DNA of 11,626 nucleotides from Spirochaetia bacterium (GCA_025997675.1 BNUX01000088.1:1-11626), one strand, 5' to 3'. Shown: positions 1 through 7,750, counted from the stretch's first letter. Notes: generated by a model not told the origin, from the letters alone. Made by a program: numbers and translations.

Positions 1-63
1 ACCGGCAATGATCTGGACCGTATCCTCTTTTTTCAGCTTAAACTTATGCGCCGCTTCAGCCAT
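1..63 (-). CDS. rplX: 50S ribosomal protein L24, N-terminal fragment (cut by window edge)
   Basis: This is the first 21 codons of L24, the early-assembly protein that binds the 5' end of 23S rRNA. The N-terminus reads MAEAAHKFKLKKEDTVQIIA, where the KKxDTVxxIAG pattern is the start of the L24 KOW fold. The start is ATG at 63-61 with an AGGAG Shine-Dalgarno six bases upstream. That Shine-Dalgarno overlaps the stop codon of rplN (TAGGAG), so the two genes are translationally close. The position right after rplN matches the standard spc operon order. The rest of the gene lies outside the window. The identification rests on the short sequence plus synteny. Confidence 0.9.
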   Translation of the reverse strand, partial: MAEAAHKFKLKKEDTVQIIAG

Positions 64-72
64 ACCTAACTC

Positions 73-441
73 CTAAAGTACCTCGGGAGCGAGGGACACA
101 ATTTTCATGTAATCCTTCTCCCGCAGTTCCCGTGCCACAGGCCCGAAAATACGTTTGCCCTTGGGATTCTGGTTCGCGTCGATAATGACACAGGCATTAT
201 CGTCAAACCGGATATAGGTGCCATCGGGTCGGCGGTACTCCTTATGGGTACGCACCACCACCGCCTTTTCGACGGACCCCTTCTTTATGGTTGAGGTCGG
301 GAGGGCATCCTTCACCGCAACCACCACAATATCACCGATACTGGCATACTTCCGTTTGGAACCGCCAAGCACCTTAATACACTGCACAACCTTGGCGCCT
401 GAATTGTCGGCAACATTCAGGTAAGACTCCACCTGGATCAT
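73..441 (-). CDS. rplN: 50S ribosomal protein L14
   Basis: Complete 122-residue L14, the usual family length. It starts [17 protein letters not shown], where the NSGAK motif is the L14 signature, and ends with the [16 protein letters not shown] tail. L14 sits on the 50S interface beside L19, contacts helix 14 of 16S rRNA in bridge B8, and is the docking site of the silencing factor RsfS in bacteria. The start ATG at 441 has an AGGGAG Shine-Dalgarno eight bases upstream, which begins within the stop codon of rpsQ. It is the first gene of the spc group here and follows the S10 group with only a 13-bp gap and no visible promoter, so the S10 and spc operons are probably one transcript. Confidence 0.98.
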   Translation of the reverse strand: MIQVESYLNVADNSGAKVVQCIKVLGGSKRKYASIGDIVVVAVKDALPTSTIKKGSVEKAVVVRTHKEYRRPDGTYIRFDDNACVIIDANQNPKGKRIFGPVARELREKDYMKIVSLAPEVL

Positions 442-454
442 TTCTCATACTCCC

Positions 455-730
455 TTAGCGCGCCCGTTCCAGAACCGCCGCAAGTTTCCAGCATTTTTCC
501 TTGCTGATAGGACGACATTCCACAACCCGCACCCGGTCCCCGATTTTCGCATCATTTGCCTCATCGTGGGCCTTAACCTTCTTCGTCTGAGTAATATACT
601 TCTTATACAGCGGATGCAGGGTCTTGGTTACCACCGCCACAACAATGGTCTTATCCATCTTGTCGCTCTTCACGATCCCCACAAACTCTTTTTTCCCGCT
701 CGCAACTTTCGCCGCCGCCTGATCTGACAT
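455..730 (-). CDS. rpsQ: 30S ribosomal protein S17
   Basis: S17 is a primary 16S rRNA binding protein of OB fold that helps nucleate the 5' domain of the small subunit. The protein contains the typical core [16 protein letters not shown], then HPLYKKY and the [18 protein letters not shown] segment, and is about 91 residues. The frame opens with two consecutive ATG codons (733-731 and 730-728). The only Shine-Dalgarno, AAGGAG, lies three bases from the first and six from the second, so I place the start at the second. The 92-residue form starting at 733 cannot be excluded. The Shine-Dalgarno overlaps the end of rpmC (TAAGGAG), as at most junctions here. Identification is certain; only the start is in doubt. 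Confidence 0.95.
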   Translation of the reverse strand: MSDQAAAKVASGKKEFVGIVKSDKMDKTIVVAVVTKTLHPLYKKYITQTKKVKAHDEANDAKIGDRVRVVECRPISKEKCWKLAAVLERAR

Positions 731-740
731 CATCTACTCC

Positions 741-968
741 TTAGGCCTTCGCCGCCAGCTCTTTCAACTGAGCCTTTACCTGGGCAATCTCCTGCCCACG
801 AACCAAAGTATTGAGCCGGGCGATCTGCCGGCGCATGGTGCGCTTCTCCAGCGGATTTTCCACATGGCCGATAACCATCTTGAACCGGAGTTCCATATAC
901 TTTCTATTCAGCTCATCCCGCTTAGCCTTCAGCTCGGCGAAACTTAAATTCTTAAAAGAATTCCTCAT
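741..968 (-). CDS. rpmC: 50S ribosomal protein L29
   Basis: Complete 75-residue L29, slightly longer than the common 63-70 residues. It is a two-helix protein at the polypeptide exit, next to L23, where trigger factor and SRP dock. Visible features are FAELKAKRDELNRKYMELRFK in the first helix and a second helix with RRQIARLNTLVRGQE, the conserved IARLxT pattern. The C-terminus is rich in Lys, Ala and Leu (QVKAQLKELAAKA) and accounts for the extra length. The start ATG at 968 has AGAGGA about seven bases upstream. It lies between rplP and rpsQ exactly as in the standard S10 operon. Confidence 0.97.
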   Translation of the reverse strand: MRNSFKNLSFAELKAKRDELNRKYMELRFKMVIGHVENPLEKRTMRRQIARLNTLVRGQEIAQVKAQLKELAAKA

Positions 969-985
969 ACTCCGTTCCTCTTTTC

Positions 986-1411
986 CTACGCACCAAGCTC
1001 AAGATCCGAGCGGGCCACAAATTTGGTCTTAATGGGAAGCTTAGCCCCCGCCAGGGTCATAGCTTCTTCCGCTAAGCTCCTTTCGATACCACCAAGCTCA
1101 AACATAACCGTCCCGGGTTTTACCACCGCGACCCAATATTCGGGGGCACCCTTCCCCTTACCCATGCGGGTTTCCGCCGGTTTCTTGGAATAGGGCTTAT
1201 CCGGAAAAATCCGTATCCACAACTTACCGCCCCGCTTTACATGCCTATTCATGGCAATACGGGCGGCCTCTATCTGCCGATTGGTGATCCACATACGATC
1301 CATAGCAACCAGGGCAAATTCCCCAAAAGCCACGGTGTTTCCCCGGGTGGCGTTCCCCGGCATAGTGCCTCTTTGCACCTTTCGATGCCTGACACGTTTC
1401 GGACTTAACAT
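986..1411 (-). CDS. rplP: 50S ribosomal protein L16
   Basis: Complete 141-residue L16, a late-assembly 50S protein near the A site and the base of the central protuberance that contacts A-site tRNA. It begins [15 protein letters not shown], the typical start, followed by [23 protein letters not shown] and [24 protein letters not shown]. The latter holds the RMGKGKG loop whose arginine is hydroxylated in some bacteria (E. coli Arg81). The start ATG at 1411 lies two bases beyond the TAG of rpsC and has an AGGAG Shine-Dalgarno that overlaps the end of rpsC, pointing to translational coupling. No unusual residues were seen. Confidence 0.98.
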   Translation of the reverse strand: MLSPKRVRHRKVQRGTMPGNATRGNTVAFGEFALVAMDRMWITNRQIEAARIAMNRHVKRGGKLWIRIFPDKPYSKKPAETRMGKGKGAPEYWVAVVKPGTVMFELGGIERSLAEEAMTLAGAKLPIKTKFVARSDLELGA

Positions 1412-1413
1412 AC

Positions 1414-2121
1414 CTAACTCCTCGCAGGGGCGCGGTCACGCCGCTTCCGGACAAGGGCACCCGCATCTTCCTTCTGTTCCTTGCCGTATTTCATACCATT
1501 ATATACCCAAACCTTGACCCCAATGGAACCGAAGGTGGTGTGGGCTTCCGCAAAACCATAGTCGATATCCGCCCGCAGGGTGTGCAGGGGGATGCGCCCT
1601 TCCTTGGCTTCCTCGGTACGGGACATTTCCGCGCCGCCGAGACGGCCGGAGAGCCTGACCTTTACACCCTGGGCATTACCCTTCTTGATGGCGTCGGAAA
1701 TAGCCTGTTTCATGGTCCGCCGGAAACTGCCCCGTGCCAAAAGCTTCCGGGCAACGTTCTGGGCCACAATCTGGGCGTTGTTATCCGCATTCCGGACTTC
1801 CTTGATCTTTATCTGAATCTTCTTATTCTTAACATGCTTCTGCAGTTCCGCGCCGATCTTCTCGATATTCGCACCCTTGACGCCGATGATAACCCCTGGC
1901 CGGGCGGTGTGTATCACAATGGTGATCCGTTGGGGATGCCGGATGATTTCCAGTTCCGCAATATCCGCCCCCTTGGTTTCGTTCATATTGACGATAAACT
2001 TCCGGAGCCGCAGATCCTCATGCAGGGTATCGGCGTATTCCTTGGGGTCCACATACCACCGGGAAGACCATGTTCTGTTGATGCCAACCCGCAATCCGAT
2101 AGGATTTACTTTTTGTCCCAT
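1414..2121 (-). CDS. rpsC: 30S ribosomal protein S3
   Basis: Complete 235-residue S3, close to the family norm of 210-240. S3 lies on the 30S head at the mRNA entry channel and, with S4 and S5, contributes to unwinding of structured mRNA. The N-terminus [13 protein letters not shown] is diagnostic. A type II KH domain is present with its GxxG loop at residues 80-83 (GVKG), and the C-terminal domain includes [12 protein letters not shown]. The tail is Arg-rich ([11 protein letters not shown]). The start ATG directly abuts the TAA of rplV (TAAATG), with GGGGA as Shine-Dalgarno inside the end of rplV, so translation of the two is very likely coupled. Confidence 0.98.
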   Translation of the reverse strand: MGQKVNPIGLRVGINRTWSSRWYVDPKEYADTLHEDLRLRKFIVNMNETKGADIAELEIIRHPQRITIVIHTARPGVIIGVKGANIEKIGAELQKHVKNKKIQIKIKEVRNADNNAQIVAQNVARKLLARGSFRRTMKQAISDAIKKGNAQGVKVRLSGRLGGAEMSRTEEAKEGRIPLHTLRADIDYGFAEAHTTFGSIGVKVWVYNGMKYGKEQKEDAGALVRKRRDRAPARS

Positions 2122-2493
2122 TTATTTCCCCGCCTTTACGGTTTCATCAATTACCACGGTTATGTGGCACATTCGTTTCAATAACATATCCGCCCGGCCC
2201 CGCGCCCGGAACCAAACCCGCTTCATCCGGGGTCCCTCGTTAACCAGTACTTCCCGCACATAAAGCATATCCTCGTCAAGTTGCTTGTTGGCGCTCAGCG
2301 CATTGGAGGCCGCAGACTTGACGGTCTTGCGGAGCAGCCGGGCGCCCTTGTGGGGGATATTCTCCAGAACCGACATAGCCTCAGGGTAGGGCTTGCGGCG
2401 AATCAGGTCCGCCACAGGCCGCACCTTAAAGGGTGAGGCGAGAAGAAACTTTGATATGGCCCGGTAACCGGTTTTTGCTTGCTTCGTTTCCAT
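2122..2493 (-). CDS. rplV: 50S ribosomal protein L22
   Basis: Complete 123-residue L22, about ten residues longer than the E. coli protein mainly through its N- and C-termini. L22 spans the large subunit and its beta-hairpin lines the exit tunnel opposite L4. The tunnel hairpin is visible as [18 protein letters not shown], the usual RARGRAxxIxKRxxHI pattern; macrolide-resistance changes in other species fall here. Upstream are [15 protein letters not shown] and KSAASNA, typical of the family. The start ATG at 2493 follows a GGAT/GGATGAT ribosome site that is weaker than its neighbours. The stop TAA abuts the ATG of rpsC. Confidence 0.97.
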   Translation of the reverse strand: METKQAKTGYRAISKFLLASPFKVRPVADLIRRKPYPEAMSVLENIPHKGARLLRKTVKSAASNALSANKQLDEDMLYVREVLVNEGPRMKRVWFRARGRADMLLKRMCHITVVIDETVKAGK

Positions 2494-2501
2494 ATATCAT
2501 C

Positions 2502-2783
2502 CTACCCCTTGGAGGCTTTCTTATCCGAACCCGCATGGCCCCGGAAAATCCGGGTGGGGGAAAACTCGCCCAACTTATGACCCACCAGGTTTTCCGTAAT
2601 ATACACGGGCACCCAGGTCTTGCCGTTATACACCGATATGGTCCCCCCGACCATTTCAGGGATGATGGTAGAACAGCGGGAATAGGTTTTAATCATCTTC
2701 CGGTCCCCGGCCTTGCTCATTTCCAACACTTTCTTATAGAGGCTCTTCTCAATAAAGGGCCCCTTCTTAATGGATCTTGACAC
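2502..2783 (-). CDS. rpsS: 30S ribosomal protein S19
   Basis: Complete 93-residue S19, standard length. It sits on the 30S head with S13 and forms intersubunit bridges with the 50S central protuberance. The sequence begins [15 protein letters not shown] and contains [42 protein letters not shown] and FRGH, all family hallmarks. The start codon is GTG at 2783-2781, with AGGAG seven bases upstream; no ATG in frame gives a sensible N-terminus. The Shine-Dalgarno begins within the TAG of rplB. GTG is unusual among the S10-operon genes here, where ATG is the rule. Confidence 0.97.
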   Translation of the reverse strand: MSRSIKKGPFIEKSLYKKVLEMSKAGDRKMIKTYSRCSTIIPEMVGGTISVYNGKTWVPVYITENLVGHKLGEFSPTRIFRGHAGSDKKASKG

Positions 2784-2793
2784 CCGTCTTCTC

Positions 2794-3621
2794 CTATTTC
2801 TTCTTGCCGCGGCTTACAATAAACCGTGACGAAGGCTTATGCTTACTCCGGGTCTTGTATCCCTTGGTGGGCTGCCCCCAGGGAGTGACCGGATGTATTC
2901 CCTTGTTCTTTCCTTCACCGCCGCCGTGGGGGTGATCAACCGGGTTCATGACCATACCGCGAACCGTGGGCCGTACCCCCAGCCAGCGTTTGCGGCCCGC
3001 TTTACCAAGCTGCACGTTCATGTGGTCTTCGTTACCCACCGTACCGATGGTGGCGTAGCACTTCTTAAAGACCATGCGCATTTCCCCGGAGGGCAGCTTG
3101 AGGGTAACATAGTCCCCCTCTTTAGCTGCGAGCAGGGCACTTGAACCGGCGGAACGAGCCATCTGACCGCCCTTACCCAGGGTAAGTTCAATATTGTGAA
3201 CCGTAAAGCCCAGGGGAATATTCTCCAGGGGCAGGGCGTTGCCCACTTCGATGGGCGCTTCCGGACCGCTTACAATCGTCGTACCAACTTGCAAACCCTT
3301 GGGGGCGATGATATAACGCTTCTCGCCGTCAACATAGTTAACCAACGCAATATTCGCGCTCCGGTTAGGATCATATTCCAGGGTGGCAACCTTTCCGGGT
3401 ATACCGGTTTTGTCCCGCTTAAAGTCGATGGTCCGGTAGAGCCGCTTATGACCGCCGCCCTTGTGCCAGACGCTGATCCGCCCATGCGAATCGTGGCCGG
3501 CCTTTTCCGGACGGCCCGTGGTGAGGGATTTTTCCGGCGCGGTCTTGGTAAGCTCCGAATAGTCCAGGCTCTGCCACATGCGCATTCCCGATGTATACGG
3601 CCTATACGTTTTAATTCCCAT
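2794..3621 (-). CDS. rplB: 50S ribosomal protein L2
   Basis: Complete 275-residue L2, the usual length of about 273-277. L2 binds domain IV of 23S rRNA, is needed for subunit association and supports peptidyl transferase activity. The sequence shows [14 protein letters not shown] at the start, [14 protein letters not shown] in the OB-fold domain, and the conserved DHPHGGGEG motif at about residues 229-237. The first histidine of HPHGGGEG (His230) corresponds to the His229 of E. coli linked to peptidyl transferase function. The C-terminal Lys/Arg-rich extension (SRGKKK) is typical. The start ATG at 3621 has an AGGGGA Shine-Dalgarno about five bases upstream. Confidence 0.99.
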   Translation of the reverse strand: MGIKTYRPYTSGMRMWQSLDYSELTKTAPEKSLTTGRPEKAGHDSHGRISVWHKGGGHKRLYRTIDFKRDKTGIPGKVATLEYDPNRSANIALVNYVDGEKRYIIAPKGLQVGTTIVSGPEAPIEVGNALPLENIPLGFTVHNIELTLGKGGQMARSAGSSALLAAKEGDYVTLKLPSGEMRMVFKKCYATIGTVGNEDHMNVQLGKAGRKRWLGVRPTVRGMVMNPVDHPHGGGEGKNKGIHPVTPWGQPTKGYKTRSKHKPSSRFIVSRGKKK

Positions 3622-3643
3622 ATATTTCCCCTACGTCCTCTAC

Positions 3644-3931
3644 CTATACACCCTCAAAGAGGCTGATCTTCTCGTCCTTTGGGAGGCGGACAATCGCCTT
3701 CTTCCAGGTCGATGTATAACCGGCGCGGTTCCGCAGCCGTTTGGGCTTACCCCCAACCACCATGACCGTACAGGAAATGGGATGGACGTTGAAAAGTTTG
3801 CGAACCGCTTCTTTTATCTGAATCTTTGTGGCCGACGGATCGACCTTGAACACATATTTGCCATCTTCCCGAAGGCCATTGGCCTTTTCGGAAAGCACCG
3901 GCTCGATAAGCACTTTTTCGTAGATAATCAT
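3644..3931 (-). CDS. rplW: 50S ribosomal protein L23
   Basis: Complete 95-residue L23, standard length. It is a tunnel-exit protein and the main docking site for trigger factor and SRP. Family features are YEKVLIEPVLSEKA at the N-terminus, KYVFKVDPSATKIQIKEAVRKLFNV in the core, and the basic loop GKPKRLRNRAGYTSTWKKAIV that reaches into the tunnel. The start codon overlaps the stop of rplD by four bases (ATGA), the classic arrangement for coupled translation. The overlap also fixes the start, because an upstream start would intrude further into rplD. Confidence 0.98.
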   Translation of the reverse strand: MIIYEKVLIEPVLSEKANGLREDGKYVFKVDPSATKIQIKEAVRKLFNVHPISCTVMVVGGKPKRLRNRAGYTSTWKKAIVRLPKDEKISLFEGV

Positions 3932-4560
3932 TCGGCAGCCTCCCCATAAAAGTCACTGAGGTTTTTGGCGGCGGTTTCCAAAATGATAACCCGGCGGCCA
4001 TAGAAAATATCGTGGGCACGCAGGCGGTTATAGGAAAGGAAACTGAGCCAGGGAATGTTAGCCCCCGCCCGCCGGATCCTGGCATCGTCATCCTTGAGAA
4101 TAACCACCGTCCGTTCATTTTCGCCGAAGTTCTTCAATAGACTCGCCAGTTCCTTCGTTTTTCCCGATTCGACGGAGAAATCCTCCACCACCTTGAGGGT
4201 ATCACTCTGGGCTTTCAGGCTCAGAATGGTCTTTAAGGCAAGGCGCTTGGCCTTTTTCGGAATGGTATAGGAAAAGTCCCGGGGACGGGGGCCGAATACA
4301 ACACCGCCGCCTACCATGATGGGAGACTTCTTATCACCCCGGCGGGCGCGACCAGTACCCTTCTGCTTGTAGGGCTTGGCATTGGAGCCGTGGACTTCGC
4401 CGCGATCCTTGGTGCTGGCGGTTCCCAGCCGTTTATTGGCAAGCTCGTTATTGATGGCGTACCAGATAAGGTCTTCGTTCACCGGAAGGCCGAAAACGGC
4501 GTCATCCAGGTCTATGCTACGAAGTTCCTTGCCATCTATGGAATACACTGTCCGATTCAT
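3928..4560 (-). CDS. rplD: 50S ribosomal protein L4
   Basis: Complete 210-residue L4. The protein binds domain I of 23S rRNA, and its extended loop lines the tunnel opposite L22. In gamma-proteobacteria it also represses its own S10 operon through the leader RNA. The tunnel loop is visible at about residues 60-95, including KQKGTGRARRGDKKSP and GGGVVFGPRPRDF; KQKGTGRAR is the segment where macrolide-resistance changes occur elsewhere. The globular part contains KKAKRLALKTILS. The start ATG at 4560 has GGGGA five bases upstream. I could not recognise an L4-binding leader upstream of rpsJ, so autoregulation is not supported by this sequence. Confidence 0.98.
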   Translation of the reverse strand: MNRTVYSIDGKELRSIDLDDAVFGLPVNEDLIWYAINNELANKRLGTASTKDRGEVHGSNAKPYKQKGTGRARRGDKKSPIMVGGGVVFGPRPRDFSYTIPKKAKRLALKTILSLKAQSDTLKVVEDFSVESGKTKELASLLKNFGENERTVVILKDDDARIRRAGANIPWLSFLSYNRLRAHDIFYGRRVIILETAAKNLSDFYGEAAE

Positions 4561-4572
4561 TGTTTTCCCCGC

Positions 4573-5193
4573 CTACTTCTTCACCGCAGCCCTGACCACC
4601 ACGATCCCCTTGTTAATTCCGGGGACCGCGCCGCGAACCATGATTAGCTTATTTTCAAGATCAACCTTAATGACCCGCTGGCTCAGAACGGTTACCTGCT
4701 CCCGGCCCATACGGCCCGGCAGTTTCATGTTCTTAAAGGTGCGGCCGGGATAGGTTGACTGCCCGGTACTGCCCGGTTCCCGGTGAAACTTGGAGCCGTG
4801 GGAAGCCCGGCCTCCGCTGAACCCCCAGCGCTTGATAACGCCCTGTGTGCCCTTGCCTTTACTCACCCCGGTAACATCCACATACCGGACACCCTCAAAC
4901 ACTTCCACGCCCAGCTCATCCCCATCGGCAACTTCCTTTTCGAAGTCCCGAAATTCCCTGATGCGCTTCTTCGGCGTAATGCTCTCCGAAAATTGCCCGG
5001 CATAGGGCTTGCTCACCCTGCCCGGTTTCATGTCATCAATGCCGAGAAGCACGGCGGCATAGCCGTCCTTGTCCTCGGTTTTCCGGGCAACAACGGTATT
5101 CGGGTCAATCCTCAGCACCGTTACCGGAACCAAATTGCCCTCTTCGTCAAAAATCTGCGTCATGCCCACTTTCTTGGCCATTAGCCCCAACAT
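4573..5193 (-). CDS. rplC: 50S ribosomal protein L3
   Basis: L3 of 206 residues, an early 50S assembly protein whose extension reaches the peptidyl transferase centre. The start is ATG at 5193-5191: it gives MLGLMAKKVGMTQIF, the normal family N-terminus, and has GGAG exactly six bases upstream. The same frame can be extended four codons to a TTG at 5205, but that TTG is part of the Shine-Dalgarno (TTGGAG), so the longer form is rejected. Gln145 in GSTGQSTYPG corresponds to the glutamine methylated by PrmB (Gln150 in E. coli). The core has WGFSGGRASHGSKFHR. It follows rpsJ after a 31-bp gap. Confidence 0.97.
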   Translation of the reverse strand: MLGLMAKKVGMTQIFDEEGNLVPVTVLRIDPNTVVARKTEDKDGYAAVLLGIDDMKPGRVSKPYAGQFSESITPKKRIREFRDFEKEVADGDELGVEVFEGVRYVDVTGVSKGKGTQGVIKRWGFSGGRASHGSKFHREPGSTGQSTYPGRTFKNMKLPGRMGREQVTVLSQRVIKVDLENKLIMVRGAVPGINKGIVVVRAAVKK

Positions 5194-5224
5194 AGTAAAC
5201 TCCAAAGCGGTAATTTACCGCACC

Positions 5225-5533
5225 TTACTGTTTTATCTCAACATCCACACCCGCAGGCAGTTCCAACTTCATCAAGGAATCCATTACCTCTGCGGAGGGG
5301 TTTATAATATCGATCAGCCGCTTATGGGTCCGCATCTCAAACTGCTCCCGGGCCTTTTTATTCACATGGGGAGAACGAAGTACCGTCAGCTTGTTTATCC
5401 GGGTGGGAAGGGGGATAGGGCCTGTAACCTTGGCTCCCGCCTTCTGCACCGTCTGAACGATGGACTTCGCGCTCTGATCGATCAATTCCACATCGAAACC
5501 GCGTAATCGTACGCGAATTCGTTCCTTAGCCAT
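5225..5533 (-). CDS. rpsJ: 30S ribosomal protein S10 (NusE)
   Basis: Complete 102-residue S10, a 30S head protein that also acts as NusE, partnering NusB in antitermination and NusG in transcription-translation coupling. Diagnostic segments are [20 protein letters not shown] near the N-terminus, [26 protein letters not shown] in the ribosome-inserted loop, and [15 protein letters not shown]. The start ATG at 5533 has a strong GGAGGA Shine-Dalgarno five bases upstream. It is the first gene of the S10 operon, but the 77-bp gap to tuf holds no convincing -35/-10 pair. I therefore infer transcription from the tuf promoter. This tuf-rpsJ adjacency is also the arrangement I recall for Treponema pallidum. 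Confidence 0.98.
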   Translation of the reverse strand: MAKERIRVRLRGFDVELIDQSAKSIVQTVQKAGAKVTGPIPLPTRINKLTVLRSPHVNKKAREQFEMRTHKRLIDIINPSAEVMDSLMKLELPAGVDVEIKQ

Positions 5534-5610
5534 TATTCCTCCGATGACGGGAAGTTCGCATTCCGGCTACGCCGTAAAGCAAACTCCCTCATCAATCATT
5601 TCAAACGGTG

Positions 5611-6798
5611 TTACTCGATGATTTCCGTAACCTGCCCGGATGCGACGGTTTTGCCGCCCTCACGGATAGCGAAACGCAGCCCCTTCTCCATAGCGATGGG
5701 GTGAATCAGTTCACCGATAATCTCAGCATTGTCCCCGGGCATAACCATTTCCTTCCCCTCGGGGAGCTTGACCGTACCGGTAATATCGGTGGTCCGGAAA
5801 TAGAACTGGGGCCGGTATCCGTCAAAGAAGGGCTTGTGCCGTCCCCCCTCTTTCTGCGAGAGACAGTAGACCTGTCCCTTAAACTTGTTGTGGGGGGTGA
5901 TGGATTTGGGCTTCGCCAGAACCTGTCCGCGCTCCACTTCCTTCTTCTCAATACCCCGGAGCAAGGTACCGACGTTATCGCCGGCCTGGGCACTATCCAG
6001 GAGCTTATTGAACATTTCAATACCCGTAACCACGGTGTCCTTGGTGGGCCGGATACCGACAATTTCAATAGCTTCGTTCAACTTGAGGATACCCCGTTCT
6101 ACCTTACCGGTAACGACCGTGCCGCGGCCCGGAATGGTGAAGACGTCTTCAATGGGCATCAGGAAGGGCTTCGCCTCATCCCGAATCGGATCGGGGAAGT
6201 AGCTGTCCATAGCTTCCAGGAGCTCGTCGACACACTTGATGGCTTCGGCGTTGTCCGGTTCGGTCATGGCCTTGAAGGCGGAACCTTTGATGATGGGGAT
6301 CTTATCGCCGGGGAACCCGTTGGCGGTAAGAACATCCTTAACCTCTTCCTCGACCAGCTCAATCAGTTCGGGGTCCATGAGGTCTATCTTGTTGAGGAAG
6401 ACGATCATGTTAGGGACGCCGACCTGCCGGGCCAGGATGATGTGTTCACGGGTCTGGGGCATGACCGAATCCGGGGCGGATACCACCAGGATAGCCCCGT
6501 CCATCTGGGCGGCGCCGGTGATCATGTTCTTGATATAGTCGGCGTGTCCGGGACAGTCGATATGGGCATAGTGCCGTTTTTCGGACTGGTACTCCAGGTG
6601 CCGGGTATTGATGGTAATACCACGGGCTTTTTCCTCCGGGGCATTGTCGATTTCGTCGTACTTCATGACCTTATCGCCGTACTTCTTACCACAGTGCATG
6701 GTAATAGCGGCGGAAAGGGTGGTTTTGCCATGGTCAACGTGACCAATGGTCCCGACATTCATGTGAATTTTTGTTCTATTGAACTTATCCTTCGCCAT
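5611..6798 (-). CDS. tuf: Translation elongation factor EF-Tu
   Basis: Complete 395-residue EF-Tu, the GTPase that delivers aminoacyl-tRNA to the ribosome. Domain 1 shows G1 GHVDHGKT at residues 19-26, switch I RGITINT at 59-65 with the Mg-binding Thr62, DCPGH at 81-85 with the catalytic His85, NKID at 136-139, and SAF at 173-175 (SAL in most bacteria, SAF in treponemes as I recall). Domains 2 and 3 contain [36 protein letters not shown] and RFAIREGG. Residues at known kirromycin sites (Gln of YRPQF, Ala of FAIREGG) look wild type. [12 protein letters not shown] has one residue fewer than the usual NKxDxVDDxELLE. The start ATG has AAGGAGG seven bases upstream. A strong promoter lies at 6866-6894. 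Confidence 0.99.
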   Translation of the reverse strand: MAKDKFNRTKIHMNVGTIGHVDHGKTTLSAAITMHCGKKYGDKVMKYDEIDNAPEEKARGITINTRHLEYQSEKRHYAHIDCPGHADYIKNMITGAAQMDGAILVVSAPDSVMPQTREHIILARQVGVPNMIVFLNKIDLMDPELIELVEEEVKDVLTANGFPGDKIPIIKGSAFKAMTEPDNAEAIKCVDELLEAMDSYFPDPIRDEAKPFLMPIEDVFTIPGRGTVVTGKVERGILKLNEAIEIVGIRPTKDTVVTGIEMFNKLLDSAQAGDNVGTLLRGIEKKEVERGQVLAKPKSITPHNKFKGQVYCLSQKEGGRHKPFFDGYRPQFYFRTTDITGTVKLPEGKEMVMPGDNAEIIGELIHPIAMEKGLRFAIREGGKTVASGQVTEIIE

Positions 6799-6846
6799 AA
6801 CGTGTCCTCCTTACGCTTTTGGGCACATACATTCATTCCTCACTAT

Positions 6847-6858
6847 CCCCATAAGGGG
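6847..6858 (-). other. Short hairpin in the tuf leader
   Basis: Near the expected 5' end of the tuf transcript, the minus strand reads CCCCTTATGGGG, a four-pair GC stem with a four-base loop. It could protect the 5' end of the leader RNA or simply be chance. It is not followed by a T-tract, so it is not a terminator. Confidence 0.3.
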
Positions 6859-6865
6859 GTTAGGT

Positions 6866-6894
6866 AGTATAGCCGGCTACTCAAAAGAGTGCAA
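6866..6894 (-). promoter_or_regulatory. Strong sigma-70-type promoter of tuf and the S10 genes
   Basis: On the minus strand, a -35 box TTGCAC (6894-6889) and a -10 box TATACT (6871-6866) are separated by exactly 17 bases. Transcription should start near 6860, giving a leader of about 62 bases before the tuf ATG. Upstream, at about -45 to -60 (6905-6920), the strand is AT-rich (AAAAGTTTTCTTTTTC), resembling an UP element of very active promoters. Together with the 481-bp gap, this marks tuf as the start of a transcription unit separate from rpsL-rpsG. Confidence 0.85.
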
Positions 6895-6929
6895 GCCCTA
6901 CTGATGAAAAAGAAAACTTTTAAGTCATT

Positions 6930-6992
6930 TTAGAAAAAGAAGGGGTGACAAGGACAGCAACAACCACACCACGAGGGCCCGGTTCCTGCCAT
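6930..6992 (-). CDS. Possible cysteine-rich 20-residue mini-protein, doubtful
   Basis: An ATG at 6992-6990 opens a 20-codon frame ending at TAA. It is preceded by AAGGTGG about five bases upstream, a plausible ribosome site. The predicted peptide has five cysteines within seven residues (CGCCCPC at positions 9-15), preceded by MAGTGPSW and followed by HPFFF. It lies just upstream of the tuf promoter. I recognise no family. The cysteine cluster comes from a GT-rich run of TGT/TGC codons and could be accidental. No promoter is clearly assigned to it; transcription could come from rpsG read-through. Confidence 0.15.
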   Translation of the reverse strand: MAGTGPSWCGCCCPCHPFFF

Positions 6993-7239
6993 TACATCCA
7001 CCTTTCTCATCTATAAATAACCCTATCCATCGAAACCCTGAAAAACATACTGCTCTTCAAGGCCCCGCCACGATGATCGGTTTGGAATTTGGAGATTTCC
7101 GCGCCGTTTCACCAAACCATTTGCCGCCGAGGGGCTCAAGACCCTTTATATCACAAAAACTCCTGTCGCCTCCCCGATAGCCGCTCAACGCGGGAATCAT
7201 AGCCCGGTATAACAAGCCGGACCTCTATTTCAAATAACC

Positions 7240-7260
7240 ATTCCGGGGCGAACCCCGAAT
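7240..7260 (-). other. GC-rich hairpin 20 bases after rpsG
   Basis: The minus strand reads ATTCGGGG-TTCG-CCCCGGAAT: a CGGGG/CCCCG stem on a TTCG loop, with outer ATT/AAT pairs and one bulged G. It lies 20 bases after the rpsG stop. The following bases (GGTTATTTGAAATAG) are only weakly T-rich, so it does not make a good intrinsic terminator. It may stabilise the 3' end of the rpsL-rpsG message or terminate with help from Rho. Confidence 0.5.
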
Positions 7261-7279
7261 CGCAACTTTCTTCTATATA

Positions 7280-7750
7280 CTACCAACGATAGTGGGCAAA
7301 TGCCTTATTTGCTTCCGCCATCTTGTGGGTATCTTCCTTCTTCTTGAAGGCGGTACCGGTATTATTATACGCATCCAGGAGCTCCGCAGCAAGCCGTTCA
7401 TCCATGCCGTGGCCGGAACGGGCCCGCGCGGCGTTAATAAGCCACCGCATCCCCAGGGCTTCCCGCCGGGTTTCCCGAATTTCAATCGGAACCTGGTAGG
7501 TAGCGCCGCCGACCCGCCGGGACTTAACCTCGACATTGGGCTTCACGTTCTCAATGGCCTTGAGAAAAACCTCCAGGGGCTCCTTATCGGCCTTGGCCTG
7601 CAGGGTTCCCAGGGCGCCATGAACTATCCGGAGGGCAACGGAACGCTTCCCCTGCCACATCATCCGGTTCACAAACTTAGAAACCACCACACTATTATAC
7701 TTAGGATCCGGAAGTATCCCCCGGTCCACGGTCTTCTTTTTACGTCCCAC
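7280..7750 (-). CDS. rpsG: 30S ribosomal protein S7
   Basis: Complete 156-residue S7, the usual length. It nucleates assembly of the 30S head, contacts E-site tRNA and in E. coli represses its own operon. Typical segments are [30 protein letters not shown] near the start, [17 protein letters not shown] in the beta-hairpin region, and ALRWLI-like [12 protein letters not shown], followed by [22 protein letters not shown] at the C-terminus. The start codon is GTG (7750-7748) with AAGGAG seven bases upstream, overlapping the TAA of rpsL; no ATG competes. It is transcribed with rpsL. The frame downstream does not continue into fusA. Confidence 0.98.
   Translation of the reverse strand: MGRKKKTVDRGILPDPKYNSVVVSKFVNRMMWQGKRSVALRIVHGALGTLQAKADKEPLEVFLKAIENVKPNVEVKSRRVGGATYQVPIEIRETRREALGMRWLINAARARSGHGMDERLAAELLDAYNNTGTAFKKKEDTHKMAEANKAFAHYRW

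Larger units (their letters stand above)
6900..7279. other. Gap between rpsG and the tuf promoter, no recognised gene
   Basis: About 380 bases hold no gene I recognise. In many bacteria fusA would lie here; nothing in any frame resembles EF-G. On the minus strand the frame of rpsG stays open for 42 codons after its TAG (7279-7154). A second stretch open for 31 codons (7152-7060), shifted in frame, follows at once. Neither has a good start. Inverted repeats are present: CGGGG/CCCCG around 7240-7260, and GGTTTGG at 7079-7085 pairing with CCAAACC at 7112-7118. An extended -10-like TGATATAAA lies at 7145-7153 without a -35. The block could be a structured leader, a decayed gene or a copy of an intergenic repeat; the sequence does not decide. 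Confidence 0.6.

Noticed and set aside
61..1424. Identical AGGAGTTAGGTATG start contexts before rplX and rplP
   Set aside because: Both consist of a Shine-Dalgarno, a TAG overlap and the ATG; constraint at tight gene junctions is enough to explain it.
5194..5205. Longer rplC start at TTG (5205)
   Set aside because: The TTG is part of the Shine-Dalgarno of the ATG at 5193, and the family N-terminus begins at that ATG.
5558..5580. Interrupted hairpin (CGGC-GTA-GCCG core) between tuf and rpsJ
   Set aside because: The core stem is only four pairs with mismatched extensions and no T-tract; not strong enough to call a regulatory element.
5608..6867. A 419-codon open frame on the plus strand opposite tuf
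   Set aside because: It is a mirror of the strongly biased tuf codons; the product has no family resemblance and the minus-strand gene is certain.
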